Assembly (NCBI RefSeq): GCF_000003815.2
Contig: NC_049991.1
Span: 2,163,969 to 2,227,968 of the forward strand
Origin: Branchiostoma floridae
Lineage: Eukaryota > Chordata > Leptocardii > Amphioxiformes > Branchiostomatidae
Reading direction: 5' to 3'
Length of the DNA stretch: 64,000 nucleotides
The stretch's first letter is position 1; every line of letters begins with the position of its first letter. The notes under the pieces are model-generated. The model was given only the letters and a program-made list of their open reading frames with translations, did not search any database and had not been told where the DNA came from. The position numbers and the translations under genes were made by a program. This document shows positions 36,160-45,670 of the stretch, piece after piece.

Positions 36160-36818
36160 GGTTCCGGTTCGGAATTTCAAGTGACCAGATGACCAAATAG
36201 TCCCTAAGAATAAGACGCAAATCAGAGGTTGTCTCCATAGTTTTGGCTCTAGATTTTTCGGCTATCGCTTTAGAAGTCTATAATCTTTTATACTTCTCCA
36301 AATGCTTGTTGTTCGTAGCGTTTTATGGTGTCGGAGATTTGATCGTGCGGCGAACACTTCCTGGTATTAGTGCGCGCGATAGCGGTAAAGCGTTTCGTCA
36401 CCTGATTACCCAGATCGTGCGTTCTATGTGCGTTTTGGGTGTTTTAGCGCCATCGGAGCTCGCGGAAAACGTATCGGATAACTTTTTTTCCTTTTTACTC
36501 AGTATACAGAAGAAGTCTTGACCTTCATTGCCATATCAGTCATTATCCCAGGAAAACTCATTTTTTCCGTGTAGCGGCCTGTAAAAAATGGCCCCAAATT
36601 AGCAATTTTTGGATGAAAAGCTTATATTTTTGATGTTTTTTACCAAAAATAACATTTCTACAGAAAATGTCAAATGAGTCTTTCGGTCAGCGACAACACA
36701 CACTTTTCTATCGGAAACATTGAATTATCCGAAAAACGATGTTTTGAGAAGGGCTAGTGCTTTTCACAGAGACAGTCGAATCGGCCCCAAATCCTTAAAA
36801 AAACTCCGAACCGGAACC
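36160..36818 (+). mobile_element. Element A3
   Basis: 659 bp with ends GGTTCCGGTTCGGA and TCCGAACCGGAACC, and TTAA on both sides (36156-36159, 36819-36822). Nearly identical to A4; both differ from A1 at several shared positions, for example GGAAACATTG against GGAAGTATTG. Confidence 0.92.
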
Positions 36819-36822
36819 TTAA

Positions 36823-37949
36823 TAGGGCGCCGCTTGTACCTTGTATGACGTCATAGATGCGTAATTTCGACGCATTTTAATGTTGTCATCAGATGTCGTG
36901 ATATTATGTAAAAAAAAACACCGTTTTGTATTTTTCTAGCTAAAAAGTCAGCATATTCATTTACAGGCTATTGGCGCCCCCCTCCCCCTTTTCACCCCCC
37001 CCCCCCTTAGAACTACTATTACGGGCAACTTAAATCGTTTCTAGCGGGCAGAATTTTCCAAAATCATATCATTCTCTATGACATTTGATTGGGGCCGGCC
37101 TTTGTCGTTCACCTATCGCATATGTTCGCGATGCCGTTCATTAGTATGGCTTAAATTGGTATTAAAGCTGAAATCTTGGTGCTTTAAGCCCTAACTCAAG
37201 GCGAAACTGGGTTTACTGACTTTCGGTTCATAGCTCCTTAACGCGGCGATCTTTTTTTCTTTCGGTGGTATGTAGTAGTAGCCTACTAAAAGTACTACAC
37301 ATCTCTGCCGCGCTTATTCCAACTGCCCGCTTCTAGCGCCGACAACAAGATCCAGTTTGTGCTTTGCAGTGTGTAAGAATGCATTCTTGCACGCATTTGA
37401 GGAGCATTGTGCTTCTTAAGTGGCCGTCCACGGCTAAGTAGCTAAGAGTTTGGTGTCGGACGCGTTTGATTCTGAAAGTGTGAGATCTGGTCTGCCGCTC
37501 CATGTCAAAATCTGGCACATTCTTCATTTTACTTACAAGCGACGAACTTAAAACGCGACCCCCTGCTGTTTTCCTTGAGCAACCGATGACGTCACTCCGT
37601 GACGTCAGCGATGCCAACTTTCTAAGACGGTTTTCTGCCGATGTGCAGCACCGAAACGACGGAGAGTGCACATACTTTCCCGGAAAAGTTCATGGGCAGA
37701 CTTGGCACCCCTTTTTTTCCGTTTTCAGAAAAGCGATGTCAGAAAAAAGCAAGTTTTTTAATGTTTCTCCATTATGACGTAGTTCCAATATGCATCTAGG
37801 CCTGACAGTCTCAAAACACAGTGTTTTTGACTTGACTTTAAACCGCTCCTGTGGGAAAAGTAACCATCGCAGACAAACCAAATTTGGATATATGGTAGAT
37901 ATGAACTTTCTAAGTAATAAAAATATATAATGAGAAGAAAATGTTCCTC
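36823..37949 (+). repeat. B unit 3 (type b)
   Basis: Full-length unit, followed directly by B4 through an intact TTAA at 37950-37953 with no A element. TGACGTCA sites at 36846, 37587 and 37600. Confidence 0.92.
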
Positions 37950-37953
37950 TTAA

Positions 37954-39078
37954 TAGGGCGCCGCTTGTACCTTGTATGACGTCATAGATGCGTAATTTCG
38001 ACGCATTTTAATGTTGTCATCAGATGTCGTGATATTATGTAAAAAAAAACACCGTTTTGTATTTTTCTAGCTAAAAAGTCAGCATATTCATTTACAGGCT
38101 ATTGGCGCCCCCCTTTTCACCCCCCCCCCCCCCTTAGAACTACTATTACGGGCAACTTTAATCGTTTCTAGCGGGCAGAATTTTCCAAAATCATATCATT
38201 CTCTATGTCATTTGATTGGGGCCGGCCTTTGTCGTTCACCTATCGCATATATGTTCGCGATGCCGTTCATTAGTATGGCTTAAATTGGTATTAAAGCTGA
38301 AATCTTGGTGCTTTAAGCCCTAACTCAAGGCGAAACTGGGTTTACTGACTTTCGGTTCATAGCTCCTTAACGCGGCGATCTTTTTTTCTCTCGGTGGTAT
38401 GTAGTAGTAGCCTACTAAAAGTACTACACATCTCTGCCGCGCTTATTCAAACTGCCCGCTTCTAGCGCCGACAATAAGATCCAGTTTGTGCTTTGCACTG
38501 TGTAAGAATGCATTCTTGCACGCATTTGAGGAGCATTGTGCTTCTTAAGGGGCCGTCCACGGCTAAGTAGCTAAGAGTTTGGTGTCGGACGCGTTTGATT
38601 CTGAAAGTGTGAGATCTGGTCTGCCGCTCCATGTCAAAATCTGGCACATTCTTCATTTTACTTACAAGCGACGAACTTAAAACGCGACCCCCTGCTGTTT
38701 TCCTTGAGCAACCGATGACGTCACTCCGTGACGTCAGCGATGCCAACTTTTTAAGACGGTTTTCTGCCGATGTGCAGCACCGAAACGACGGAGAGTGCAC
38801 ATACTTTCCCGGAAAAGTTCATGGGCAGACTTGGCACCCCATTTTTTCCGTTTTCAGAAAAGCGATGTCAGAAAAAAGCAAGTTTTTTAATGTTTCTCCA
38901 TTATGACGTAGTTCCAATATGCATCTAGGCCTGACAGCCTCAAAACACAGTGATTTTGACTTGACTTTAAACCACTCCTGTGGGAAAAGTAACCATCGCA
39001 GACAAACCAAATTTGGATATATGGTAGATATGAACTTTCTAAGTAATAAAAATATATAATGAGAAGAAAATGTTCCTC
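37954..39078 (+). repeat. B unit 4 (type a)
   Basis: Full-length unit sharing the diagnostic variants of B1. TGACGTCA sites at 37977, 38716 and 38729. Followed by TTAA and A4. Confidence 0.92.
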
Positions 39079-39082
39079 TTAA

Positions 39083-39741
39083 GGTTCCGGTTCGGAATTT
39101 CAAGTGACCAGATGACCAAATAGTCCCTAAGAATAAGACGCAAATCAGAGGTTGTCTCCATAGTTTTGGCTCTAGATTTTTCGGCTATCGCTTTAGAAGT
39201 CTATAATCTTTTATACTTCTCCAAATGCTTGTTGTTCGTAGCGTTTTATGGTGTCGGAGATTTGATCGTGCGGCGAACACTTCCTGGTATTAGTGCGCGC
39301 GATAGCGGTAAAGCGTTTCGTCACCTGATTACCCAGATCGTGCGTTCTATGTGCGTTTTGGGTGTTTTAGCGCCATCGGAGCTCGCGGAAAACGTATCGG
39401 ATAACTTTTTTTCCTTTTTACTCAGTATACAGAAGAAGTCTTGACCTTCATTGCCATATCAGTCATTATCCCAGGAAAACTCATTTTTTCCGTGTAGCGG
39501 CCTGTAAAAAATGGCCCCAAATTAGCAATTTTTGGATGAAAAGCTTATATTTTTGATGTTTTTTACCAAAAATAACATTTCTACAGAAAATGTCAAATGA
39601 GTCTTTCGGTCAGCGACAACACACACTTTTCTATCGGAAACATTGAATTATCCGAAAAACGATGTTTTGAGAAGGGCTAGTGCTTTTCACAGAGACAGTC
39701 GAATCGGCCCCAAATCCTTAAAAAAACTCCGAACCGGAACC
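39083..39741 (+). mobile_element. Element A4, right edge of the array
   Basis: 659 bp, ends as in A3, TTAA at 39079-39082 and 39742-39745. The sequence after its right TTAA (TCATCTAACTACAGC) is not B, so the array stops exactly at this element's end. Confidence 0.9.
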
Positions 39742-39895
39742 TTAATCATCTAACTACAGCACAGATGTGGTGTGCTCTATCCATATTCATCACTACACTG
39801 GGACTCATTTACTTTCAAGGACACGTAACTACAGTGTATACGTCCATAAGACTAGGTGCAAAACCGCTGTAAGAATTTGTTTGAGTCGTGCTCTT

Positions 39896-40205
39896 TTACC
39901 GGTGCAATGGACAAGTTGGTAGAGTGGTCACTCTGCATTCGGTAGGTCTTGAGTTTGATTCCCAGCAGAGTCATAACGAAGACTTAAAAAATGGTACATG
40001 CAGATTTCTCTGCGGAACACTCACCGTGAGTGAGTGACTCAGCATTTGGGAAAGAGTATGGTAGCTGAACACACGACATACTAGTGGACTAGCCCCTGCT
40101 GTACTGATTGCACAAAGTTGTGTGGCCCAAGGGCTACAGAAACGTAGACTGGCGCCGCCCTGTTGTGCGGAAAGGACTCTGACTAACTTTAACTTTATGA
40201 TTTTG
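39896..40205 (+). mobile_element. tRNA-derived SINE
   Basis: A pol III A-box-like GTTGGTAGAGTGGTC (39912-39926) and B-box-like GAGTTTGATTCCC (39951-39963) sit at tRNA spacing. An unrelated body follows, ending AAAGGACTCTGACTAACTTT. The tRNA part lacks a closed acceptor stem, so it is a SINE head rather than a tRNA gene. Confidence 0.72.
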
Positions 40206-41660
40206 AGTCACAGACAATGATACATCCCACCACGGAACCTCAGATGTCTATATCTCGGTCTCGTCTGCCTGGCTTACCTATGTCATGCACAGTTAGTTAT
40301 ATACAACGATACAAGAAATGCGTCCGTCACATCTAGTGCATGCATCATATTGTTACGGACGTGATTCAATGCCACTGTATGCTGTATCTGAGCTGAGACA
40401 TCTATCTGTATATTGTATAAGATAAAACCTGTTTCTTTCCTGACTAGATTGCACCATTATTGAAAATGATGTCCACAAAGCGACTGTGAAAACGTCATGT
40501 ATCATTCAAGACACTCTGTTGTGTATTTACTGATCCGCAAGAAGACAACAACTGTTAACACAAACGCTCATCTACAAGACCATGCTCCTACTATAGTCTA
40601 ACTTTGGCAAAAAGACTTGTGCTTGAAGCTCTGACATGTCACAGTTCATGCTCTTTTATTCCCGAGGATTTTATCTAGCCATTTTCTTCTTTCGGTTGAC
40701 TTTCGAAAATAAATAACGTTACACGACCAAACTACTAATAGCCTCCATTGAGCTGACGTCGATTCTGGCATGTATCTGTTGAATAATGAATGCACTGCAG
40801 AACACGTTGCATGGTACCTTACATCCTTACAACGACGGATGCTCTCTGGAGATGGTCAACATGACGAGAAAGCACCAAAATAGGAAAATATACCGTATGG
40901 TAGCCAGTCTACCACACGAGTGTCATTTTGTGCACCTCATCTGGAATATAGAAATAAAAAAAAACTTGTTGGTTGTGATACCATGGTTTGTTAACTTCAA
41001 TTCTTGTTAACGTTAACAGTACAAACTTTATGGTGTTTATCTTGAAACTCTAGATATCTTTCTTTATCCATTTTTGTCCCCCTCTCGTTGGATTTGGAGT
41101 CAGCAGAGGATGTCACCCAGAACATTTGCTTACTGTGTCCTTAGGTGAAAATGAGTCCAACCCCTCCGATTTGATAGCAAAAATGAATTATTTTTACAAG
41201 TTTTGTGGGGTATCGTGCGAGCTTGATGAAACTGAGTGAGTTCAAATTAACGTTATACTAGCTTGTAGGCTGTAGATAGGAAACTGCATGGCTGCAGACT
41301 GCAAATTCAATGTGAGAGCGTCAGAATGGAAAACAAACGTTAGGCACGTCTTAGCTAGGTTCGTGTTAGACACGTGTTAGACATGTGTTAGGCACATATT
41401 AGGCACGAGTTGACGAGTACTCGTAAATGATATGGACCAATAAAAGCCCAGACATTGGTTTGGCTTCACAAAACGTTACAGCTTTACAAAAGGACTGCGA
41501 GTTTGCTTAGAACATTAGCGAGATAAGTTTAAGTTCCCGTTCCAAAGAGGAACACTAACAACCTAAATTTCATATATAACAGCCGTTAAATAACTACCAA
41601 AGCACACCTGAGTTGTAAGATGCAGTTTTCACCAATACCCCATTCGTAGAAGGTGTGTCC
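40206..41660. other. No gene seen
   Basis: The frame 40786-41010 has no domain. A short direct repeat of the GTTAGACACGTGTTAGACAT type lies at 41338-41405. Confidence 0.45.
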
Positions 41661-41663
41661 GAA

Positions 41664-42082
41664 TAAGGGGCGAGTACCGGTACAGAAAGTTCAGGTCCGG
41701 TTCAGGTCCAGAGGATCAGGTCTAGGTCCGGACCTGATTCAGTATGTGACGATACTAAAAACAATGGTCCATTTCGCTACAAAGAATTCTGTTTTGTGGC
41801 ATATTCGACTCCCATTGGCATTTTGAAATCCTACAAGGCTAACTGTCTCTATACGATTGGCTTTAAAACTCGGTAGAAATGACTATAGACTACTCTACTC
41901 TACTTCATTCTTGTTCTTTCCTTCAACCAGTAAGCCTCAAAACGTGTGACTACACATCATTTAATCTGTTCATTTTCCAATAGGTCCAACATCCGGTAAA
42001 CCAAATATTTTCAGGTCCGGTTTTTGCGGACCGGTCCAATAAGAAAAAACAGTTTTGTACCGGTACACCGTCCCCAGCCCTA
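41664..42082 (+). mobile_element. hAT-like element, third copy of the TACCGGTAC family
   Basis: It begins TAAGGGGCGAGTACCGGTAC and ends GTACCGGTACACCGTCCCC then AGCCCTA. Interior parts (CAGAGGATCAGGTC, AACAATGGTCCATTTCGCTA, CAATAGGTCCAACATCCGG) match 980-1449 in the same orientation. The 8-bp flanks agree at only about five positions, so the insertion is old. Confidence 0.82.
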
Positions 42083-43285
42083 TTCAGGATGTATGAATGT
42101 GAGTGTGTCAGAACATACTCAGGATTGTTTCCACATCCACAGCTAGCTTTACATGTACATATTAATAACCAATTTCCCTATATGCATATTCCTGGACTGT
42201 TATTAAGGGAAACATTTTCGATCCATTGTTTCTGCAACAGTTTCTATTCAAACAATATGCAATATGTTTTTTCTGCTAGACGAGGCAGTAGTAAACAACA
42301 CATACTCTGTGGTAGTTTCATCACATGTAATCTCATAAATATTTTACAATAATTGTTTCTTTTATAAAACAACAGAAGCATGAATGGTACACATTGTCCA
42401 CATCAATATGTCAATTCCAACATTCTCATCTATTAAAATCATATCTGAAAAGATTGCACATCAAATGTAATCAAATATCCATTTAGGATGTATGATTTTT
42501 TAAATCTCATTGAGATCATATCCCTCTTTGAGACCATATTTCCTGTTGTGATAAATCACAGATATCACAAACTTTCATAATTATATGGTAATTCATCATG
42601 TGGTAGACAATATCTGCATGTAGTGGCAAGGCCATGTTGATTTCATTATATGGATGACATCCAAGTGTCCATTAATTTCTGTCTGTTTCCAAAAAACGTT
42701 TTCCACCATACTGTAAATTGTACAAGGAATCTGCAAAATGAGTAAATATACCAAATTAAAAACAACAATTGAAACGGATCCTAATGTAGTAGAATGACAA
42801 AGTCAATGCCAGTCAAAAAGATTATGTGAAAGAACAAAAATGAAGCATTGGTAATATTATACAAAATACCCTTGCTATTACAATACTATATCTAGTCATT
42901 TGTTCAACTTTCCTGACCACTTAGATTTCAAAATGAAGGAAACTTTTTTTACAAACATATTTTTTCTGTTTGCATACTGTCATCAGTTTTGTGGTTTGAA
43001 AAGAACACCATTCATATAATCGAAACAACATGCCCTCACCTTAGGTTGGCAGAATTCTACTGAATGCTCAAAGCTTGTTACTACACAACAAATACTGTCC
43101 TGCATAGCAAACATGTAAGTGAACACATACACATTAGCCCGAAATCCAGCCCTGTTCAGCTCATACAAATGGCACATAGTGCCTTTTGGGAGGTAGACTA
43201 TGACTCAATACCAGGCTAATAATTCAAAAGAATATCATTTATGTCCTTATGTGATCTGTGAATCGTTTCATCAATTTGGTAATAA
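42083..43285. other. No gene seen
   Basis: A/T-rich. Frames at 42089-42352 and 42983-43177 (-) have no domain. Confidence 0.45.
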
Positions 43286-43294
43286 GTCATTGAA

Positions 43295-43450
43295 TAACTA
43301 ACTTCTTTGTACACAACCAAAAGTTTTATTCAATCCAGGTTTCTGTGACCGTCTGTCACCTTCCTCAGAGCAATTCTGACTAGTCACATTGTACTGCAGC
43401 ATAGGTGGCGCTGCTACTACAGATGCGGTCCCAAATGTCCATATGGAACA
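43295..43450 (-). mobile_element. Retroelement end with hammerhead-like hairpin
   Basis: On the minus strand the order is CTGAGGA, a stem-loop (GTGAC, AGACG, GTCAC), then AGAAAC, at 43339-43368. It is preceded by GTCAGAATTGCTCTGAGG, identical to text at 44680-44697. The flanking TGTACTGCAGCATAGGTGGC and GATGCGGTCCCAAATG tie it to 9845-10015. Confidence 0.6.
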
Positions 43451-43534
43451 TTTACTTTTGGGACCACATTTTTCATACAGCACTATCTATGTACACATGC
43501 TAATACTTTACGTTTGAGATTGTATATTCAACTA

Positions 43535-44638
43535 GAGTTCGGGGACCTCATACCTCCATGAAATATTTATTGCTTTTTTGTGGATGGTATGTATGTTTAT
43601 AGTCGGTTGTATTTGAGAGTAATGGTTATAAATGTTATGGGAAAGTAGTGGTGTATTTATTTAATGACACAGCTGTCCATCTGATTAGTAATTATCAAAA
43701 TGTGACACTTAATTGTGTAATGTGCGTTTAAGAGGTCGACGGCATATGGTAGCGTGGTGTTCCTTAAGCTTGATGTTTGGCATCTAAACTGTCTAAGGTT
43801 GTCAGCATTATTGAGGTTCGACTATGTGCCTCAGAGCGGTGTGGTGGGGGAAGTTGGGAAACTCAGAAAGAAGAAGGGATGTGGCCAACTTTAGTCAGAT
43901 GGTGATTTGATTTTCCACCAATATGTCATAACATCAGCTGTTCACACGGTACAAAAATGAGATGCACACTTTCCTCTGATAGCCCTACATCAACTGTAAG
44001 ATGAATACTTGGCGCCAACCCCGTCTGCTAAAAAACAAGTACCATTGGCTACGAAAGAGACAACTAACAACTGTCCCTTATCGTAACGAAATCAGAACAT
44101 CTGTATCGCCCATAAAACTTCTGACACCCAACCCATCTAAGATGAGAGGACCTAATGGCATTTTAATCACCATGTCACTCAAATCAGCAATACAGTATGT
44201 GAGACATCCTGTACCTGTTAAGCATTACCGTTAAATGTACGTACCTCAACTTCTTACAATTATACTTACGCTTCACATCTCCATGATATCCTAAGCAGAC
44301 ATAAATAAAACTAATTATCATATTTAAAAAACTCGGGGTTCCCCAAACAGCTGTCATACAAATCACCTCACTATCTGCTTGGAGCTAAGCCCATTAACAA
44401 GCACGATGCCAGTTCCAATATATCGCAGATATAGGGGGGATTTCTCATATTATTACATCGATTATAACGACAGATACAGCGCCCAAAATCACATCGATTC
44501 GAGCTTTCATCACACCCCACCAACACAACAAGTATGAAACCAATCCATCCAGCCGTTCTTGAGTAATCATCTACACAGACAGAGACACATAACAGAAAAT
44601 ATAACCTCCATTCCATGACATTTCATGGAGGTAATAAG
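43535..44638. mobile_element. Hairpin-tipped repeat element, about 1.1 kb
   Basis: The left end is AACTAGAGTTCGGGGACCTC then ATACCTCCATGAAA. The right end is AATATAACCTCCATT then CATTTCATGGAGGTAATAAG, so the CCTCCATGAAA tips are inverted copies. The same two ends occur at 10658-10690 and 11908-11943. The right 140 bp (AAGTATGAAACCAATCCATC, CGTTCTTGAGT) match 11798-11943. No transposase or reverse transcriptase frame is visible. Confidence 0.65.
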
Positions 44639-44659
44639 CAGTGACACCTATAAACTACA

Positions 44660-44760
44660 GCACATGCAACATGAACCAGTCAGAATTGCTCTGAGGTGGG
44701 TGACAGATGATCACCGAAATGTAGGTTGAATAAAACACTAAGTCTTGGTTGCACACAAAG
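44660..44760 (+). mobile_element. Retroelement tail with degenerate hammerhead-like hairpin
   Basis: CAGTCAGAATTGCTCTGAGG then TGGGTGACAGATGATCACCG then AAATGTAGGTTGAATAAAAC. It is the same family as 43295-43450, with CTGAGGT in place of CTGAGGA. It lies within 100 bp of the 3' end of TXNDC11 on the other strand. Confidence 0.55.
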
Positions 44761-44823
44761 CACCATCATGGACTAACATAAAGAACTGTGAATTTAATTT
44801 ACTGGACAGATAGCAGCATTTCA

Positions 44824-45670
44824 TCACGTATAATCTTCTTGGTTGTTTTCATGTGTGTGGAGGACCTGTGTGTGCTGGATCTTAGCTGTGGGAACCACAG
44901 ACACTCTCTGTTTCCCTCCCTCAGTGTCCTCTCTTCTCTTCCCCCTCGCACTGTGAACGTGAAAATGTTCTCTCTGTCTCCCACCTTCCCTCACTGGCTG
45001 TGCAACCTTTCTAAACTGAGGAGCATCTTTTAAAGAATCTTTTTGTACTTGCGATGATCCTTCTCCTTGTCTGTCTTTTCTGTTTACAGGGGTGGGAGGG
45101 CTAGCAGCATCAACAGAATGTCTTGGGTCCTTTTTTTCTGATGGGTTTTGCTTCTTGTCTGCTTCCATGACATTGTAAATGCTGTCCAAAGCCTGCTGTA
45201 AAGCGCTCACCTGCATTTTTAAAAGAACATTTTCAGAGGTTGCTTTCACGCTACCCTCTTGCAAAGCCCTCATAAAAACATCCGCTTGAAGCAATCGTAC
45301 TTCTTTCTCTTTCAACGCTTCTTTCAGTTTTGCTTCCGACTTCCTTAAGGCTTCTATTCTGAGATCTTTCTCCCTGTTTTCGGCATTTAGTCGGATATTC
45401 GCCCCTTTCACGATATGAAAAGCATCTTGTAACTTTTGCGCTTGCGTTCTTAACGTTTCTATCTCCTCCTTCATACTTGAGAGTTCTCTTTCAAGGCTCT
45501 GTATCCTTAAGTTGCTGGCTTCAGTTTTTTCCTGGCAGTCTGGAGTGACCTTGTGGCCGGTTATATTTGACCTTGGCCTGTTCCTTCTCCGTGCGTGTGC
45601 AAGGACAAACTCGGCAAGGTTGGGCAAGGTCATGGGTAGGTTGTCAGGATACTTCACACTCATGTCCTTC
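44824..45670 (-). CDS. TXNDC11: TXNDC11 last exon: domain end, coiled coil and basic tail
   Basis: It starts KDMSVKYPDNLPMTLPNLAE (end of the thioredoxin fold). Heptad-rich sequence from about 45540 down to 45160 follows (NLRIQSLERELSSMKEEIET, then RIEALRKSEAKLKEALKEKE and LLKMQVSALQQALDSIYNV), then a Lys/Arg/Gln-rich tail ending HTHENNQEDYT and TGA at 44824-44826. The open frame upstream to 45744 is intron read-through, because ATACAG|GAAGG is the acceptor demanded by phase. No obvious polyadenylation signal found in the 180 bp below the stop. Confidence 0.92.

Larger units (their letters stand above)
33148..39745. repeat. Composite array of 1.13-kb B units and TTAA-flanked A elements
   Basis: Order along the plus strand: truncated B0 (33148-33227), A1 (33232-33888), B1 (33893-35024), mosaic A2 plus B2 (35029-36155), A3 (36160-36818), B3 (36823-37949), B4 (37954-39078), A4 (39083-39741). 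All B units run in the same orientation. Copies agree almost base for base, so amplification is recent. Recurrent frames of 91, 92, 94 and 112 codons appear in every copy only because the DNA is duplicated. None shows a domain, and opposite-strand frames overlap each other. Confidence 0.93.

Noticed and set aside
34408-38906. Recurring frames of 91, 94 and 112 codons (and 92 codons in A) conserved across array copies
   Set aside because: They are conserved only because whole units are recently duplicated. Frames overlap on opposite strands, have no domain and no start context, and substitutions between copies are not biased to silent positions as far as I can see.
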